From Candidatus Heimdallarchaeota archaeon (GTDB lineage Archaea; Asgardarchaeota; Heimdallarchaeia; Heimdallarchaeales; Kariarchaeaceae): 18,329 bases of DNA. Numbering within the stretch: the stretch's first letter is position 1; every line of letters starts with the position of its first letter. Under the pieces are notes generated by a model. It was not told the DNA's origin. It made no database searches and saw only the letters and a program-made list of their open reading frames with translations. A program made the translations under genes and the position numbers. Below are positions 1 to 7,141 of this stretch, piece by piece. The stretch is from contig JAOUKW010000027.1 in assembly GCA_029882335.1 (NCBI GenBank), forward strand, positions 1 through 18,329, read 5' to 3'.

Positions 1-389
1 TCACATTGTAACTCTGATTCATGTTTTAAAAGCTCAACAAGAACACCTGCAATACATCCTGTTCCACCTTTCATATCAACTGATCCTCTACCCCATAATT
101 CATTATTTATTATTTTACCTGAAAATGGATCATGTTTCCACTTTTCCCTAACTCCTATTGGAACTGTATCTAAATGTCCTGATAGGACAATTTTAGGTCC
201 TCCTTTTAGGCCAATGGAAGAATAAACATTTGCAGTGCCATCTTCATATTCATCTATATCTGATGATAATCCATGAGAATCGAGAAATTCTTTATACTTG
301 ATTGCAGTTGATAAACTTTTACCATCTGTAGAATCAATCTGAACTAAATCTTGAACTAGTTTTTCAATTTCATCTTTCATTAATTTCAT
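1..389 (-). CDS. M20-family metallohydrolase (ArgE/DapE/ACY1-like), N-terminal part
   Basis: The reverse strand encodes the first ~129 residues of an M20/M28-type zinc amidohydrolase, a family that removes acyl or peptide groups from amino-acid derivatives (acetylornithine deacetylase, succinyl-diaminopimelate desuccinylase, aminoacylases). Two family motifs are visible: GHLDTVP, carrying the first metal ligand His and the catalytic Asp, and GRGSVDMKGG, carrying the bridging Asp. The C-terminal zinc ligands and dimerisation domain lie beyond the left edge, so the substrate cannot be assigned. Two ATG codons are possible, at 389 and 380; neither has a clear SD. A TATA-like stretch at about 424-431 would place transcription start near 400. 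The upstream ATG is used here. Confidence 0.85.
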   Translation of the reverse strand, partial: MKLMKDEIEKLVQDLVQIDSTDGKSLSTAIKYKEFLDSHGLSSDIDEYEDGTANVYSSIGLKGGPKIVLSGHLDTVPIGVREKWKHDPFSGKIINNELWGRGSVDMKGGTGCIAGVLVELLKHESELQC

Positions 390-702
390 CAGGTTTCTTA
401 TATTTAAGAAGATTAGAATAATAGTATATAATTTCGAATGATAAATAATTTTAAATTAAAAATATTCACTAGTTATACTATAATGTAAAAGTAATAGAAA
501 ATTTAATGAGGATTACCTAGAATGTTATGTAGTTTGATGATTTATTATAATTTGCCAACTTTCTTATTTTCCATATCGGTCTGAAAATTGTATATGAGAA
601 GAAATAACCTTAAATCACTATTTTATTCATATCTCAATATTATCATTATTTGTATATTGAAATTTTAAAACATTGGGTATAATTATAAATATAATTTTTT
701 AA
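390..702. other. AT-rich intergenic region
   Basis: About 313 bp between the start of the M20 hydrolase gene and the end of the ribbon-helix-helix gene, both on the minus strand. It should hold the M20 promoter (TATA-like sequence near 424-431, reverse strand) and the 3' end of the regulator transcript. I see no open frame with a plausible start, no tRNA cloverleaf and no strong repeat. Confidence 0.6.
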
Positions 703-1068
703 TTACATCCTTCTTTTTGGTGCAGGAATTGGATTTTTAGAACCAAATTCTTCACCAAAATCACTATCTGTTACTTGTTCATTCAGTAAATTTGCAATAG
801 TTGTTTCTAAATTATTGGAATTTTCTTCAGACCGTTTTGCCCAAACGTTAATTTCTCTTCTCCATGTTTCAATATCTGCAATTCTTTGTTGAAGATCAAA
901 CATAAATCTATCAACAGTTGCGTCTCTAGGTTTTCCTGATTCTTCTTTGGATAGTGCGTATTCAAGTAATTCTATAATTAATTGACCTCTTGGAATTCCT
1001 TGATCTTTTGCGCGATTACTTAACTTATCTTTTAATTCATCGTCACAACTAAAAGTAATTCGAACCAT
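703..1068 (-). CDS. Ribbon-helix-helix (CopG/Arc-type) DNA-binding protein
   Basis: A 121-residue protein. Residues 2-7 (VRITFS) would form the DNA-contacting beta ribbon, residues ~9-22 helix A and ~27-40 helix B, the usual ribbon-helix-helix layout of dimeric repressors and antitoxins. The remaining ~80 residues are charged and helical, possibly a coiled coil (about 50-95), ending in a basic tail. It is longer than typical CopG proteins (45-90 aa). No toxin-like partner adjoins it, so a stand-alone regulator is likelier than an antitoxin. The ATG at 1068 follows a TATA box at 1098-1105. The divergent region shared with the EutA gene contains palindromes that could be its operator; that link is inference. 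Confidence 0.75.
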   Translation of the reverse strand: MVRITFSCDDELKDKLSNRAKDQGIPRGQLIIELLEYALSKEESGKPRDATVDRFMFDLQQRIADIETWRREINVWAKRSEENSNNLETTIANLLNEQVTDSDFGEEFGSKNPIPAPKRRM

Positions 1069-1097
1069 TTATCTTCAATTCTATATATGCATGAATG

Positions 1098-1105
1098 TAT
1101 ATAAA
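1098..1105 (-). promoter_or_regulatory. TATA box for the ribbon-helix-helix gene
   Basis: Reverse-strand TTTATATA lies 30-37 nt before the ATG at 1068, giving an expected transcription start within a few bases of the start codon. It lies next to TATATGCATGAATGTATATA, an imperfect palindrome that could allow autoregulation. Confidence 0.5.
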
Positions 1106-1215
1106 GTATCCTACTATCTGTCTACTACAAAATTTATTTGGCTGAAAATTTCAATATTTCAAAGAATTTGAATCTATTTTTAAAGCATTCAATAATGCAA
1201 TATTTCAATGATTGG

Positions 1216-1236
1216 GGAGAATCGATTCTATTCTCC
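1216..1236. repeat. Nested palindrome, candidate operator
   Basis: GGAGAAT and ATTCTCC form a perfect 7-bp inverted repeat around a 7-nt spacer. The inner 12 bases AGAATCGATTCT (1218-1229) are themselves a perfect palindrome, so two mutually exclusive dyads overlap. The position, between divergent genes and about 150 bp from a ribbon-helix-helix gene, fits an operator. Confidence 0.4.
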
Positions 1237-1391
1237 ATATTCCGTAAATATTCTATTCATAAGCAGTTTGATGTAGATTAACATTTATTACAACCCTTTA
1301 AAAGGAATTGCTTTAAGATATGTAAAGGTATCTTCATAGACTTATTAGTAGATTCATTAGGGTTAAATGTTAAATTGCGGTGAGTGTAATT

Positions 1392-2822
1392 ATGGTTTCA
1401 TCTGAAGAGATAAAGCTTCTCTCAGTTGGTATTGATGTTGGAAGTTCTACAAGTCATCTAATCTTTTCTAAATTAACACTATCTCAAGATAGAAGTAATG
1501 GATTTCAAAGATATGTAGTTTCCAATAGAGAAATTGTATATGAGGGTACAATTATTGATACTCCACTTATAGACAAAAAAACAATTAACGTTGAGGAGTT
1601 GAAAACATTTTTCAAATCTGAATTTGATAAAGCCGGTATTTTACCAGGTGATGTCGATACAGGTGCTGTTATAGTTACTGGTGAAACTGCAAAAAAAGCA
1701 AATGCGAATGTGATTATCGAGCATTTATCTGAAGATAGTGGGAAATTTGTATCTGCAACTGCTGGACCTAACTTTGAAAGTTTATTAGCTGCAATGGGTT
1801 CTGGTATTACTAGTAGGTCTCTAGACACAGAAAAAACGATTATATCTGTTGATATTGGTGGAGGTACCTCAAATTGTGCAATCTCCACAAATGGTCAGGT
1901 AGTATCCACATCTTGTATATCCGTTGGAGGTAGACTTGTAGCAGTAAATGATGAATTAATTATAACAAGAATTGATGATCCTGCAAGATGGGTAATGGAT
2001 GAACTTAATCTAAATTATAATTTAGGTGATAAGATTGATGAAGCCGATATGATTAAAATTGCAAGTAAGTTAGCTGAATCATTAATTGAGGTAGTAAATG
2101 GTCCAGCAACATCCGAATTAGCTAAAAAATTAATGATGACAGGCGACTTAGATTTCAATTATACCATCGATGAAATTGCTTTTTCAGGAGGAGTATCTGA
2201 GTTTATTTATAATTCTGGAAATGATTATAACGATTTGGGTAAATATTTGGCCATAGAATTGAGAAATAAATTTGACAATTTAAAATATAAAGTAATTGAA
2301 CCTGATAATACGATTAGAGCTACTGTAATTGGTGCAGGTGCATATAGCTTAACAATTTCAGGATCTACATGCTACTTAGATCCAAATTTAGACTTTCCAA
2401 TCCGAAATATTCCTGCAATACGAGTTGATATCGATCGGAAAAATTTGAATGTCGAGCATATTCAAGAAGAAATAACAAAATCCTTTGGAAGATTTGATTT
2501 AATTGAAGGAGAACAGGTAATTGCATTATTTTTTGATGATCCTGTTAGAGCATCTTATGATCATTTGAAGATATTTGCCAAAGGAGTTGAAGCAGCCCTG
2601 CCTAATACAATCCAAAATGACATTCCAATTATACTGGTGTTTCAACGAGATATAGGAAATTCTGTAGGGAATGTAATTCGACGTGAAACTTCAATAAATG
2701 AGAATTTACTAGCGATTGATGAAATTATGTTGCAAGATGGAGATTGGATTGATATTGGTGCTCCCTTAATCTCAGGACAAGTATTTCCTGTTACTGTAAA
2801 ATCACTTGTATTTAATAAGTAA
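1392..2822 (+). CDS. eutA: EutA-like ethanolamine ammonia-lyase reactivating factor
   Basis: A 476-residue protein of the ASKHA (actin/Hsp70) ATPase fold. EutA uses ATP to exchange damaged cobalamin out of inactivated ethanolamine ammonia-lyase. N-terminal GIDVGSST (about 13-20) is the phosphate-1 motif, TGETAKK (about 96-102) is a characteristic EutA stretch, and VDIGGGTSN (about 153-161) is the phosphate-2 motif. Length is close to bacterial EutA (~467 aa). A GTG at 1380 gives a longer frame, but GGTGA at 1379-1383 is a good SD for the ATG at 1392. No EutB, EutC or microcompartment gene is in the window, so the partner enzyme must lie elsewhere or this copy serves another B12 enzyme. Confidence 0.85.
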   Translation: MVSSEEIKLLSVGIDVGSSTSHLIFSKLTLSQDRSNGFQRYVVSNREIVYEGTIIDTPLIDKKTINVEELKTFFKSEFDKAGILPGDVDTGAVIVTGETAKKANANVIIEHLSEDSGKFVSATAGPNFESLLAAMGSGITSRSLDTEKTIISVDIGGGTSNCAISTNGQVVSTSCISVGGRLVAVNDELIITRIDDPARWVMDELNLNYNLGDKIDEADMIKIASKLAESLIEVVNGPATSELAKKLMMTGDLDFNYTIDEIAFSGGVSEFIYNSGNDYNDLGKYLAIELRNKFDNLKYKVIEPDNTIRATVIGAGAYSLTISGSTCYLDPNLDFPIRNIPAIRVDIDRKNLNVEHIQEEITKSFGRFDLIEGEQVIALFFDDPVRASYDHLKIFAKGVEAALPNTIQNDIPIILVFQRDIGNSVGNVIRRETSINENLLAIDEIMLQDGDWIDIGAPLISGQVFPVTVKSLVFNK

Positions 2823-2903
2823 TCATTCAATTGTTTTTGTGGTAGTATCATTTATATAAATATCACAAAGAGTTTAAATTTAATTTTATTCATCTAAATG
2901 TTC

Positions 2904-3536
2904 CTATTTCACAGGATCACTAGTTTGCTTTTTCTTCTTTTTCTTTTGTTTTTTATTTTGACTTGAAATTTCAAGTTCAACAGCTTGTTGATCTAAATAC
3001 CATTTAATAAATATTAATGTAGAAATTATTGGAAGTATTATTTTAACAATTAATGAGGCAAATAAAAACCAATAATGAAACAAACCAAAAAAAGTACTCA
3101 TATTTGCATATGCAAGATACGTTAATGAATTTTCATGTTTTCGCATTCTTTCATGTTTTAGAGTTTGAAAGAAAAGAAAACCCCATGTTAAAGATGAAAA
3201 CATTATTGGTATACCAAAAGATTCATTTGAGTTTGGAAAAAAACCTAGCGTAACTAATACCAAACCGAATTTTACATATGTACTAAATATTAAGTAAAAA
3301 TAAGTCATATCTTTATATGGTCTTATTAGTTTAGGAGTTCCAACGAACCACAATAAATAATTCTTAGTGGCCCATAAATCAAATGTAAGAAACAACATCA
3401 TAAATAACAAGTCAAATCCAATTGAAACATTGTAATCAACTTTATATAAGTAAATTAATCTTAATATAACAAAAAATTGTAGTATATTTCCTATAGCTAA
3501 ATTTTTAATGATATTCGATAAAATTAATTTTTCCAC
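2904..3536 (-). CDS. Multi-pass membrane protein with lysine-rich tail, unidentified
   Basis: A 210-residue protein I do not recognise. Hydrophobic segments at about 10-31, 38-56, 80-101, 106-126 and a long stretch ~142-183 suggest five or six membrane helices. The last ~20 residues are hydrophilic and very basic, with a run of six lysines, so the C-terminus is probably cytosolic. The outline (helices plus basic tail) recalls small eukaryotic ER proteins such as TMEM208/SND2, but I see no diagnostic motif and do not make that call. The GTG at 3536 is the first possible common start after an in-frame TAA. A TATA-like stretch near 3550-3559 suggests a nearly leaderless transcript. It is convergent with the EutA gene. 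Confidence 0.65.
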   Translation of the reverse strand: MEKLILSNIIKNLAIGNILQFFVILRLIYLYKVDYNVSIGFDLLFMMLFLTFDLWATKNYLLWFVGTPKLIRPYKDMTYFYLIFSTYVKFGLVLVTLGFFPNSNESFGIPIMFSSLTWGFLFFQTLKHERMRKHENSLTYLAYANMSTFFGLFHYWFLFASLIVKIILPIISTLIFIKWYLDQQAVELEISSQNKKQKKKKKKQTSDPVK

Positions 3537-3635
3537 AAATATACAAATTTAATATAATTAATAAGATTTAGTAGATAAACATCATGATTTTATCAAATTT
3601 AGATAAATTGTTGAATGTATGTAAAAAATAAATGA

Positions 3636-6089
3636 TTATAAATTACTTAAATTGATATTGATTTGTAGTTTTTCTATTAAAATTTCAAATAAATCTGAAA
3701 TATATGGTCGTTCTTTAATTATTTGTTCTTTTTGAATTTGAATATCGTCTAAATTATTAATATCTCTAGGTACTAAGTGTCCTAATATCCCTTGATAATG
3801 CATTGGATGTAATTTTCCTATTTTTTCGTCATTCTCTTTAAACCAGTTCCATAAATTGTCTGCATACTTATTTTTTGCAAAATATTTGATGGTATTAAGC
3901 TTGGAGCTATCTGCTATTTCATCGATGATGAATGTTTTTACTTCTGAAATCTTTTGTTTATCCGATATACAACAAAGGCCTTCAATGTAAGTTAGCTTTT
4001 CTGCTTCGTTTTTAGCATTTCGTATTTTTTCTTTAAACCAATCTATTTCATTAGTTACATGAGCACCAATTTTGATGACCACTGGTTTGATTTCATTAGA
4101 TATTTCACTTCCACCTACCAATTCATTGAAGTTTTTAATACCAAAATTTATTGATTTTTCAACTCCGAATAATGCAGATATGTAGAGTAGTTCAATAAAT
4201 GTCGAATTTCCTTGAGAATCAATTATACCATTTAAATCAAATTGAGATAGTATTTTATCAAAAAATAGTCTCCCTTTTTGAATCACCAATTCTAGGGATT
4301 CCCCTTCAGTAAATAGATACAATTCGTGTAGATTATCTTTTATATCATTTAATACTAAACGAGAATCTTCAACATCATAATGTTGCAGTAAATCCAAATA
4401 GTCTAATAAGTTTGAGGTATTAGCCTTCACCAACGAATATATATCATTCTCTATTGACCATCTATCTATTGGGGATAAAATTTTATTTTTAATTAGAGGG
4501 CCTAATTTATCCAATTCTTCTTTTTGATAATGTGTTCTGTAAAATCCTATAAAATCCGGATTAATCTTGAATATATGATCTTCTTTTACTATGAAGGACA
4601 ACTCTGTTTCTGACATTGGCATTTGAATTTCTTGAACAACTTTGTTTTTATCATATATTTTTGCTTGCATTGGTATATGCCAGTTTTGTGTACTATTGTT
4701 AGGCAGATATGAAAATCTAGATTGTGAAAGTTGAACTCTATTGTCAATCCTAACTGCTTTAACGACTGGATATCCTTCTTGCAGAACCCAACTTTTCATA
4801 AAATCAATAATAGAAACATCAGTTATACGATTTAATGAGTTCCATAGATCCTCACTTTTGGCATTAGAAAATTTATGTTTTTTAAAATACTGCTTCAATC
4901 CCTCTTGAAAACTGATTGGTGTCATAAAAGATGCTAATTGTCTTATTATTGTAGCTCCTTTATTATATATAATTGGAGCTGATTTAATATTTAATGAAAC
5001 CCTCTCATTACTAGGTAATTCTATTGATACAGTATTCAAACGTCCATCTGCTGTTAGTGCAACCTTTGTTTGTTCAAGTAGAAAATCTTCCCAATGAGGG
5101 TACTCTGGTTCAATTTCACTCATAGTTTGGTAAGCAAAATAGATTGCAAAACTTTCATTTAACCAAATATATTTGAAATCTGATGGAGTAACTAAATCAC
5201 CAAACCATTGATGAGATATTTCATGAGCAATAATTTGCTTTATACCATTAATTTGATTTGTAGGTGTAGTAGGATATCTAAATAATAGATTTTCTTTTAT
5301 TACAATCGCACCAAAATTTTCCATTCCACCATATACAAAATCCTTGGTTGTAATAAGGTCTAGTTTTGATAATGGATATTCTACATTAAAAAAAGATTTA
5401 CAAAAATTAAATGATTTTATGGCAAAATCTAATGAAAATTTTCCATATTGTGTAGCTTGCATTGGTGTTGATACAATTCTAATTGGTAATCCGGCTGATT
5501 TATCTTCAATGTGTTCTAATTTTCCAATTATAAAGAAAAATAGATATGATGACATTTTTGGTGTAGATTTAAATATTACTTGTTTTAATTTATTATCTAA
5601 ATAATTTATTTCTTGAATTCCCTCATTTGAATATGCATCAAGGTGATCTTCAATAATTAATTCTAAATTAAAAATAGTTTTATTCATTGGATTATCTATA
5701 CAAGGAAATATTGACATTGCTTCTTCTTCAAAACATTGAGTCATTATGAGAGTGTATTCTTTTTGCTTAAATACAAAATTGCTTTTATACAAGCCAGTAA
5801 TTCCATCTCTAATTTTTCCTGTGTAAGAAATTACTATCGCGAATTGACCATGAAATTCTTCTCCTAATGAGATATGGATCATATTATTTTCTGGATCCAA
5901 TGTGTATGAAAGTTCTGTTTCTTCTGGATGAATTCTAATTTTTTCTATTTCTAAATCATTATAATTTAAATTCACTTCATTTGTATATTCATCAAAGAAA
6001 TAATGCACAATTGTGGTTCCTTTAAATTTAGATTCTGATATATTTGGAGCAATTTTTATGCTATATAAAATTGGAAGAGAATTGGACAC
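3636..6089 (-). CDS. M1-family zinc aminopeptidase (tricorn interacting factor F2/F3 type)
   Basis: An 817-residue protein covering the whole M1 family architecture. These gluzincins remove N-terminal residues from peptides; in Thermoplasma, factors F2 and F3 finish peptides released by tricorn protease. The exopeptidase motif appears as GGMEN (254-258). The zinc site is HEISH (289-293) with Glu312 in NES, and Tyr375 in YNKGA is the likely transition-state tyrosine. The C-terminal ~400 residues match the helical domain by position and character. No signal peptide is seen, so it is probably cytosolic. The start is GTG at 6089, immediately preceded in frame by TAA, so no longer start is possible. 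The gene stands alone, 99 bp upstream of the membrane-protein gene. Confidence 0.93.
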   Translation of the reverse strand: MSNSLPILYSIKIAPNISESKFKGTTIVHYFFDEYTNEVNLNYNDLEIEKIRIHPEETELSYTLDPENNMIHISLGEEFHGQFAIVISYTGKIRDGITGLYKSNFVFKQKEYTLIMTQCFEEEAMSIFPCIDNPMNKTIFNLELIIEDHLDAYSNEGIQEINYLDNKLKQVIFKSTPKMSSYLFFFIIGKLEHIEDKSAGLPIRIVSTPMQATQYGKFSLDFAIKSFNFCKSFFNVEYPLSKLDLITTKDFVYGGMENFGAIVIKENLLFRYPTTPTNQINGIKQIIAHEISHQWFGDLVTPSDFKYIWLNESFAIYFAYQTMSEIEPEYPHWEDFLLEQTKVALTADGRLNTVSIELPSNERVSLNIKSAPIIYNKGATIIRQLASFMTPISFQEGLKQYFKKHKFSNAKSEDLWNSLNRITDVSIIDFMKSWVLQEGYPVVKAVRIDNRVQLSQSRFSYLPNNSTQNWHIPMQAKIYDKNKVVQEIQMPMSETELSFIVKEDHIFKINPDFIGFYRTHYQKEELDKLGPLIKNKILSPIDRWSIENDIYSLVKANTSNLLDYLDLLQHYDVEDSRLVLNDIKDNLHELYLFTEGESLELVIQKGRLFFDKILSQFDLNGIIDSQGNSTFIELLYISALFGVEKSINFGIKNFNELVGGSEISNEIKPVVIKIGAHVTNEIDWFKEKIRNAKNEAEKLTYIEGLCCISDKQKISEVKTFIIDEIADSSKLNTIKYFAKNKYADNLWNWFKENDEKIGKLHPMHYQGILGHLVPRDINNLDDIQIQKEQIIKERPYISDLFEILIEKLQININLSNL

Positions 6090-6231
6090 TTATAAGTTCA
6101 TTGAATGTTGAATACAAATAAAGTAATTGTCTTTATGTTGTTAAATTTCAAAAAAATTAATTAATTTGTTGCTTACAGTTAAATGATTTAGTATAAAACA
6201 CAAAGAAAGGGAATGGTTAACCACGTGTTAA

Positions 6232-6255
6232 TTGTTACCATGTATGGGGTAACAA
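6232..6255. repeat. 8-bp inverted repeat TTGTTACC/GGTAACAA, candidate operator
   Basis: TTGTTACC (6232-6239) and GGTAACAA (6248-6255) are perfect reverse complements separated by 8 nt. The dyad ends about 12 bp before the TATA box of the small zinc-ribbon gene, where an activator or repressor would sit. The related palindrome GGTTAACC at 6215-6222, followed by CACGTG and another GTTAA, suggests a cluster of half-sites. Confidence 0.45.
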
Positions 6256-6266
6256 ATACAGAATGT

Positions 6267-6274
6267 TTTTATAT
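6267..6274 (+). promoter_or_regulatory. TATA box for the zinc-ribbon gene
   Basis: TTTTATAT lies 21-28 nt before the ATG at 6295. At the usual archaeal spacing, transcription would begin at or just before the start codon, giving a leaderless mRNA; no SD is seen. Confidence 0.5.
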
Positions 6275-6294
6275 CTATTAGTAGTATAATTATT

Positions 6295-6462
6295 ATGGAT
6301 AACGGTATTTTACTTCATACAAATTCAAATTTATTTATATTCAAAAATTGTGAAAATTGTCAAAATGAAATGAACACAGATATTCCTCTATGTATGTCAT
6401 GTGGTATCAAGAAGTTTTCATACAAGTTGAAAAAACAAAAATTAAAAATCCAAATTAAGTAA
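6295..6462 (+). CDS. Small double-CxxC zinc-ribbon protein
   Basis: A 55-residue ORF. CENC (residues 19-22) and CMSC (33-36) are two CxxC knuckles 10 residues apart, the four-cysteine pattern of a zinc ribbon. The second is followed by GIKK, as in many ribbons ending in CxxCG. The C-terminal 20 residues are strongly basic (KLKKQKLKIQIK), which would suit nucleic-acid binding. A TATA box 21-28 nt upstream and a nearby dyad support it as a real gene. It lies between two minus-strand genes and is convergent with the methyltransferase. Function is unknown; a small RNA- or DNA-binding protein or a metal-binding accessory are both possible. Confidence 0.6.
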   Translation: MDNGILLHTNSNLFIFKNCENCQNEMNTDIPLCMSCGIKKFSYKLKKQKLKIQIK

Positions 6463-6513
6463 TTTTGAAGAAAGTTAATGCTTTAAATTTAAACTAATTA
6501 TTGTCTTTTAATG

Positions 6514-7083
6514 CTATTTTTCACACGAAATAACATAAGTCATACCTTTCCCTATAATTTCAAATTTAATTTGTGTAAAACCTATTTCTGTCAATAATTT
6601 TGTTAATTCTTCAGGTGAATGAAATTTAGAACCCATTCTTAATATTTTTTCAAAAATTACAACCATTTTTCCCCGAAAATTAGACGGATCAACTTCATCC
6701 AATACTAGTTTTCCTCCTGGCTTTAATACTCTATACACCTCTTGTAATCCTTTAGATTGTTTTTGCCAATGGTGTAAGGAATCATATCCAATAATTTTAT
6801 CAAATTTATCATCATTAAATTCCATTTTATCCGAAAATCCAATAACTGGGATAGCAGTAGGGACTTTAATCATAGCCTTTTCTAACATTTTTTCTGCTGG
6901 GTCTAATAAATATAATTCATGCACATCATCCACATAAAACTTAGCAATTCTACCTGTTCCTGCTCCAATTTCTAATACAATATCCTCTATTTTTGGATCT
7001 AATATGCTTAAAAATTCAATTGGTTTTCTTTTGGGTAAAATAATATCATATATTCTAGCAACTGAATTAAAACTAAAAGGCAT
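6514..7083 (-). CDS. Class I SAM-dependent methyltransferase (UbiE/Methyltransf_11 type)
   Basis: A 189-residue Rossmann-fold methyltransferase. Motif I is EIGAGTG (about 38-44), binding the methionine part of SAM. The acidic loop after strand 2 is LLDPAEKML, and a motif resembling post-I/II of the UbiE group appears as LKPGGKLVLDEVDPSN. The substrate cannot be read from sequence; lipid, quinone and small-molecule methylations are all known in this group. The longest frame begins at TTG 7089, but the ATG two codons later (7083) is the better start and preserves the whole domain. It lies 58 bp downstream of the cytochrome P450 gene on the same strand, so the two may be co-transcribed and act on one product. 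Confidence 0.8.
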   Translation of the reverse strand: MPFSFNSVARIYDIILPKRKPIEFLSILDPKIEDIVLEIGAGTGRIAKFYVDDVHELYLLDPAEKMLEKAMIKVPTAIPVIGFSDKMEFNDDKFDKIIGYDSLHHWQKQSKGLQEVYRVLKPGGKLVLDEVDPSNFRGKMVVIFEKILRMGSKFHSPEELTKLLTEIGFTQIKFEIIGKGMTYVISCEK

Positions 7084-7141
7084 AATCAACCAATAATTTT
7101 ATACTTTTAATATTTAATGATATTAAATATGTTGAATATTA

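Larger units (their letters stand above)
1069..1391. other. Divergent regulatory region with palindromes
   Basis: About 320 bp between the divergently transcribed regulator and EutA-like genes. It holds the regulator's TATA box, a nested palindrome at 1216-1236, a CCTTTAAAAGG palindrome at 1295-1305 that overlaps a TATA-like TTTAAAA, and the inverted repeat AAGATA/TATCTT at 1315-1334. I see no small ORF or RNA gene in it. Confidence 0.5.

Noticed and set aside
537..585. TGATGA followed by CTGA 37 nt later, resembling a C/D-box guide RNA
   Set aside because: The C box lacks the leading purine, there are no clear D' and C' boxes, and no terminal stem is visible.
703..1068. Toxin-antitoxin module based on the ribbon-helix-helix protein
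   Set aside because: No toxin-sized neighbour is present on the same strand, and the protein is longer than usual antitoxins.
5344..5604. 86-residue plus-strand ORF inside the M1 aminopeptidase gene
   Set aside because: It lies antisense to conserved M1 sequence around the GGMEN motif, with no promoter or family match.
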